The position numbers and the translations under genes were made by a program. This document shows positions 13,282-13,551 of a stretch of DNA of 13,551 nt, in pieces. This DNA is from CAYJLF01 sp964371055 (lineage in GTDB: Bacteria; Eisenbacteria; RBG-16-71-46; CAIMUX01): NCBI GenBank assembly GCA_964371055.1, contig CAYJLF010000036.1, forward strand, positions 1 to 13,551. The letters run 5' to 3'. How positions within the stretch are numbered: the first letter of the stretch is position 1; every line of letters begins with the position of its first letter. The notes below the pieces were generated by a model, which worked only from the letters and a program-made list of their open reading frames with translations, made no database searches and had not been told where the DNA came from.

Positions 13282-13551
13282 GTCAGTTCCCCCAGGGTTG
13301 GGCGGTCGTGTGCCTTACATCGAGGTGAAGTTGGCCGATCGAAGACGTCAGGCTGCGGGCCGCCGCCTCGATGGATGGCTCCAACTTCTTTCTATCATAG
13401 CAGAAAACATCAACTCAAGGAAGATACGGGCGCCACGCTGGGGGTCTTCGGAAGGTAGGGGACCGTTCGAAGCCTTACGATCATATGTTCGGCTTGGGTT
13501 GTGGCCCGGAGATTGGGGGCTGGGATCCTGATCCTGTGGAGCGGGTTCGGG
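13282..13551. other. Upstream region of the C25 peptidase gene
   Basis: 270 bp to the window edge. It holds the peptidase 5' leader and a promoter-like AT-rich patch around 13385-13425. No supportable gene was found in the remainder. Confidence 0.5.
13394..13402 (-). promoter_or_regulatory. Extended -10 promoter candidate for the C25 peptidase
   Basis: The minus strand reads TGC-TATGAT, a full TGn motif with a 5-of-6 match to TATAAT, inside the only AT-rich patch upstream of the gene. No -35 box at normal spacing is seen, which extended -10 promoters tolerate. A start near 13387 would give a leader of about 105 nt. Confidence 0.5.

Noticed and set aside
10789..13458. Plus-strand open frame of 889 codons
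   Set aside because: Antisense to the C25 peptidase, whose catalytic motifs and signal peptide are unmistakable; the antisense translation has no domain.
13348..13551. Minus-strand frame open from the window edge to TGA at 13348, possibly the tail of an upstream gene
   Set aside because: The translation (PEPAPQDQDPSPQSPGHNPS...) is motif-free and runs across the extended -10 promoter candidate of the peptidase. It cannot be supported without flanking sequence.

Overview
GC-rich bacterial DNA, almost all of it coding on the minus strand. The organism is probably a free-living member of the FCB group or a neighbouring candidate phylum (Eisenbacteria- or Krumholzibacteria-like). The basis is the mix of secreted gingipain-type C25 peptidases with a FlgD/T9SS-like C-terminal module, a TldD/TldE pair, a selenocysteine peroxiredoxin and an archaeal-type predicted methyltransferase. 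That placement is inference; no rRNA or ribosomal marker is present.

Layout, left to right. Positions 1-207 (-) hold the N-terminus of a secreted protein that aligns with the start of the C25 peptidase at the other end of the window. A 522-bp gene-free stretch follows, with a 19-bp near-perfect palindrome. Then come a secreted beta-barrel (lipocalin/DUF1579-like) protein (730-1323, -) and a peroxiredoxin (1617-2312, -). The peroxiredoxin frame is interrupted by one in-frame TGA exactly at the peroxidatic cysteine and continues in frame to a full-length C-terminus; a bacterial SECIS-like hairpin sits directly after the TGA. Next is a minus-strand cluster: a COG2521-type methyltransferase (3882-4739), RNase HI (3290-3826) and an unrecognised secreted protein whose TTG start overlaps the RNase HI stop (2541-3293). 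Diverging from the methyltransferase, the only plus-strand genes are a small XRE regulator (4922-5191) and an eight-helix membrane protein (5250-5972). They are driven by a clear sigma70-type promoter that leaves almost no 5' leader.

A strong bidirectional hairpin (6051-6087) separates the membrane gene from the convergent tldD-pmbA operon (8907 to 6094, -). Further right are a GT39/ArnT-like membrane glycosyltransferase (9134-10468, -), a 16-bp perfect-stem terminator (10565-10600) and a complete 869-residue C25 cysteine peptidase (10672-13281, -) with its own upstream promoter-like element.

The main discovery is the selenoperoxiredoxin. Read naively it is two truncated ORFs. Read as recoded UGA it is one intact 231-residue Prx with Sec83 in the PxxxTxxU motif and a hairpin whose loop (GGUC), stem and spacing closely resemble the E. 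coli fdhF SECIS. It also has no resolving cysteine at the usual site. The genome should therefore encode SelA, SelB, SelD and tRNA-Sec elsewhere; none is in this window.
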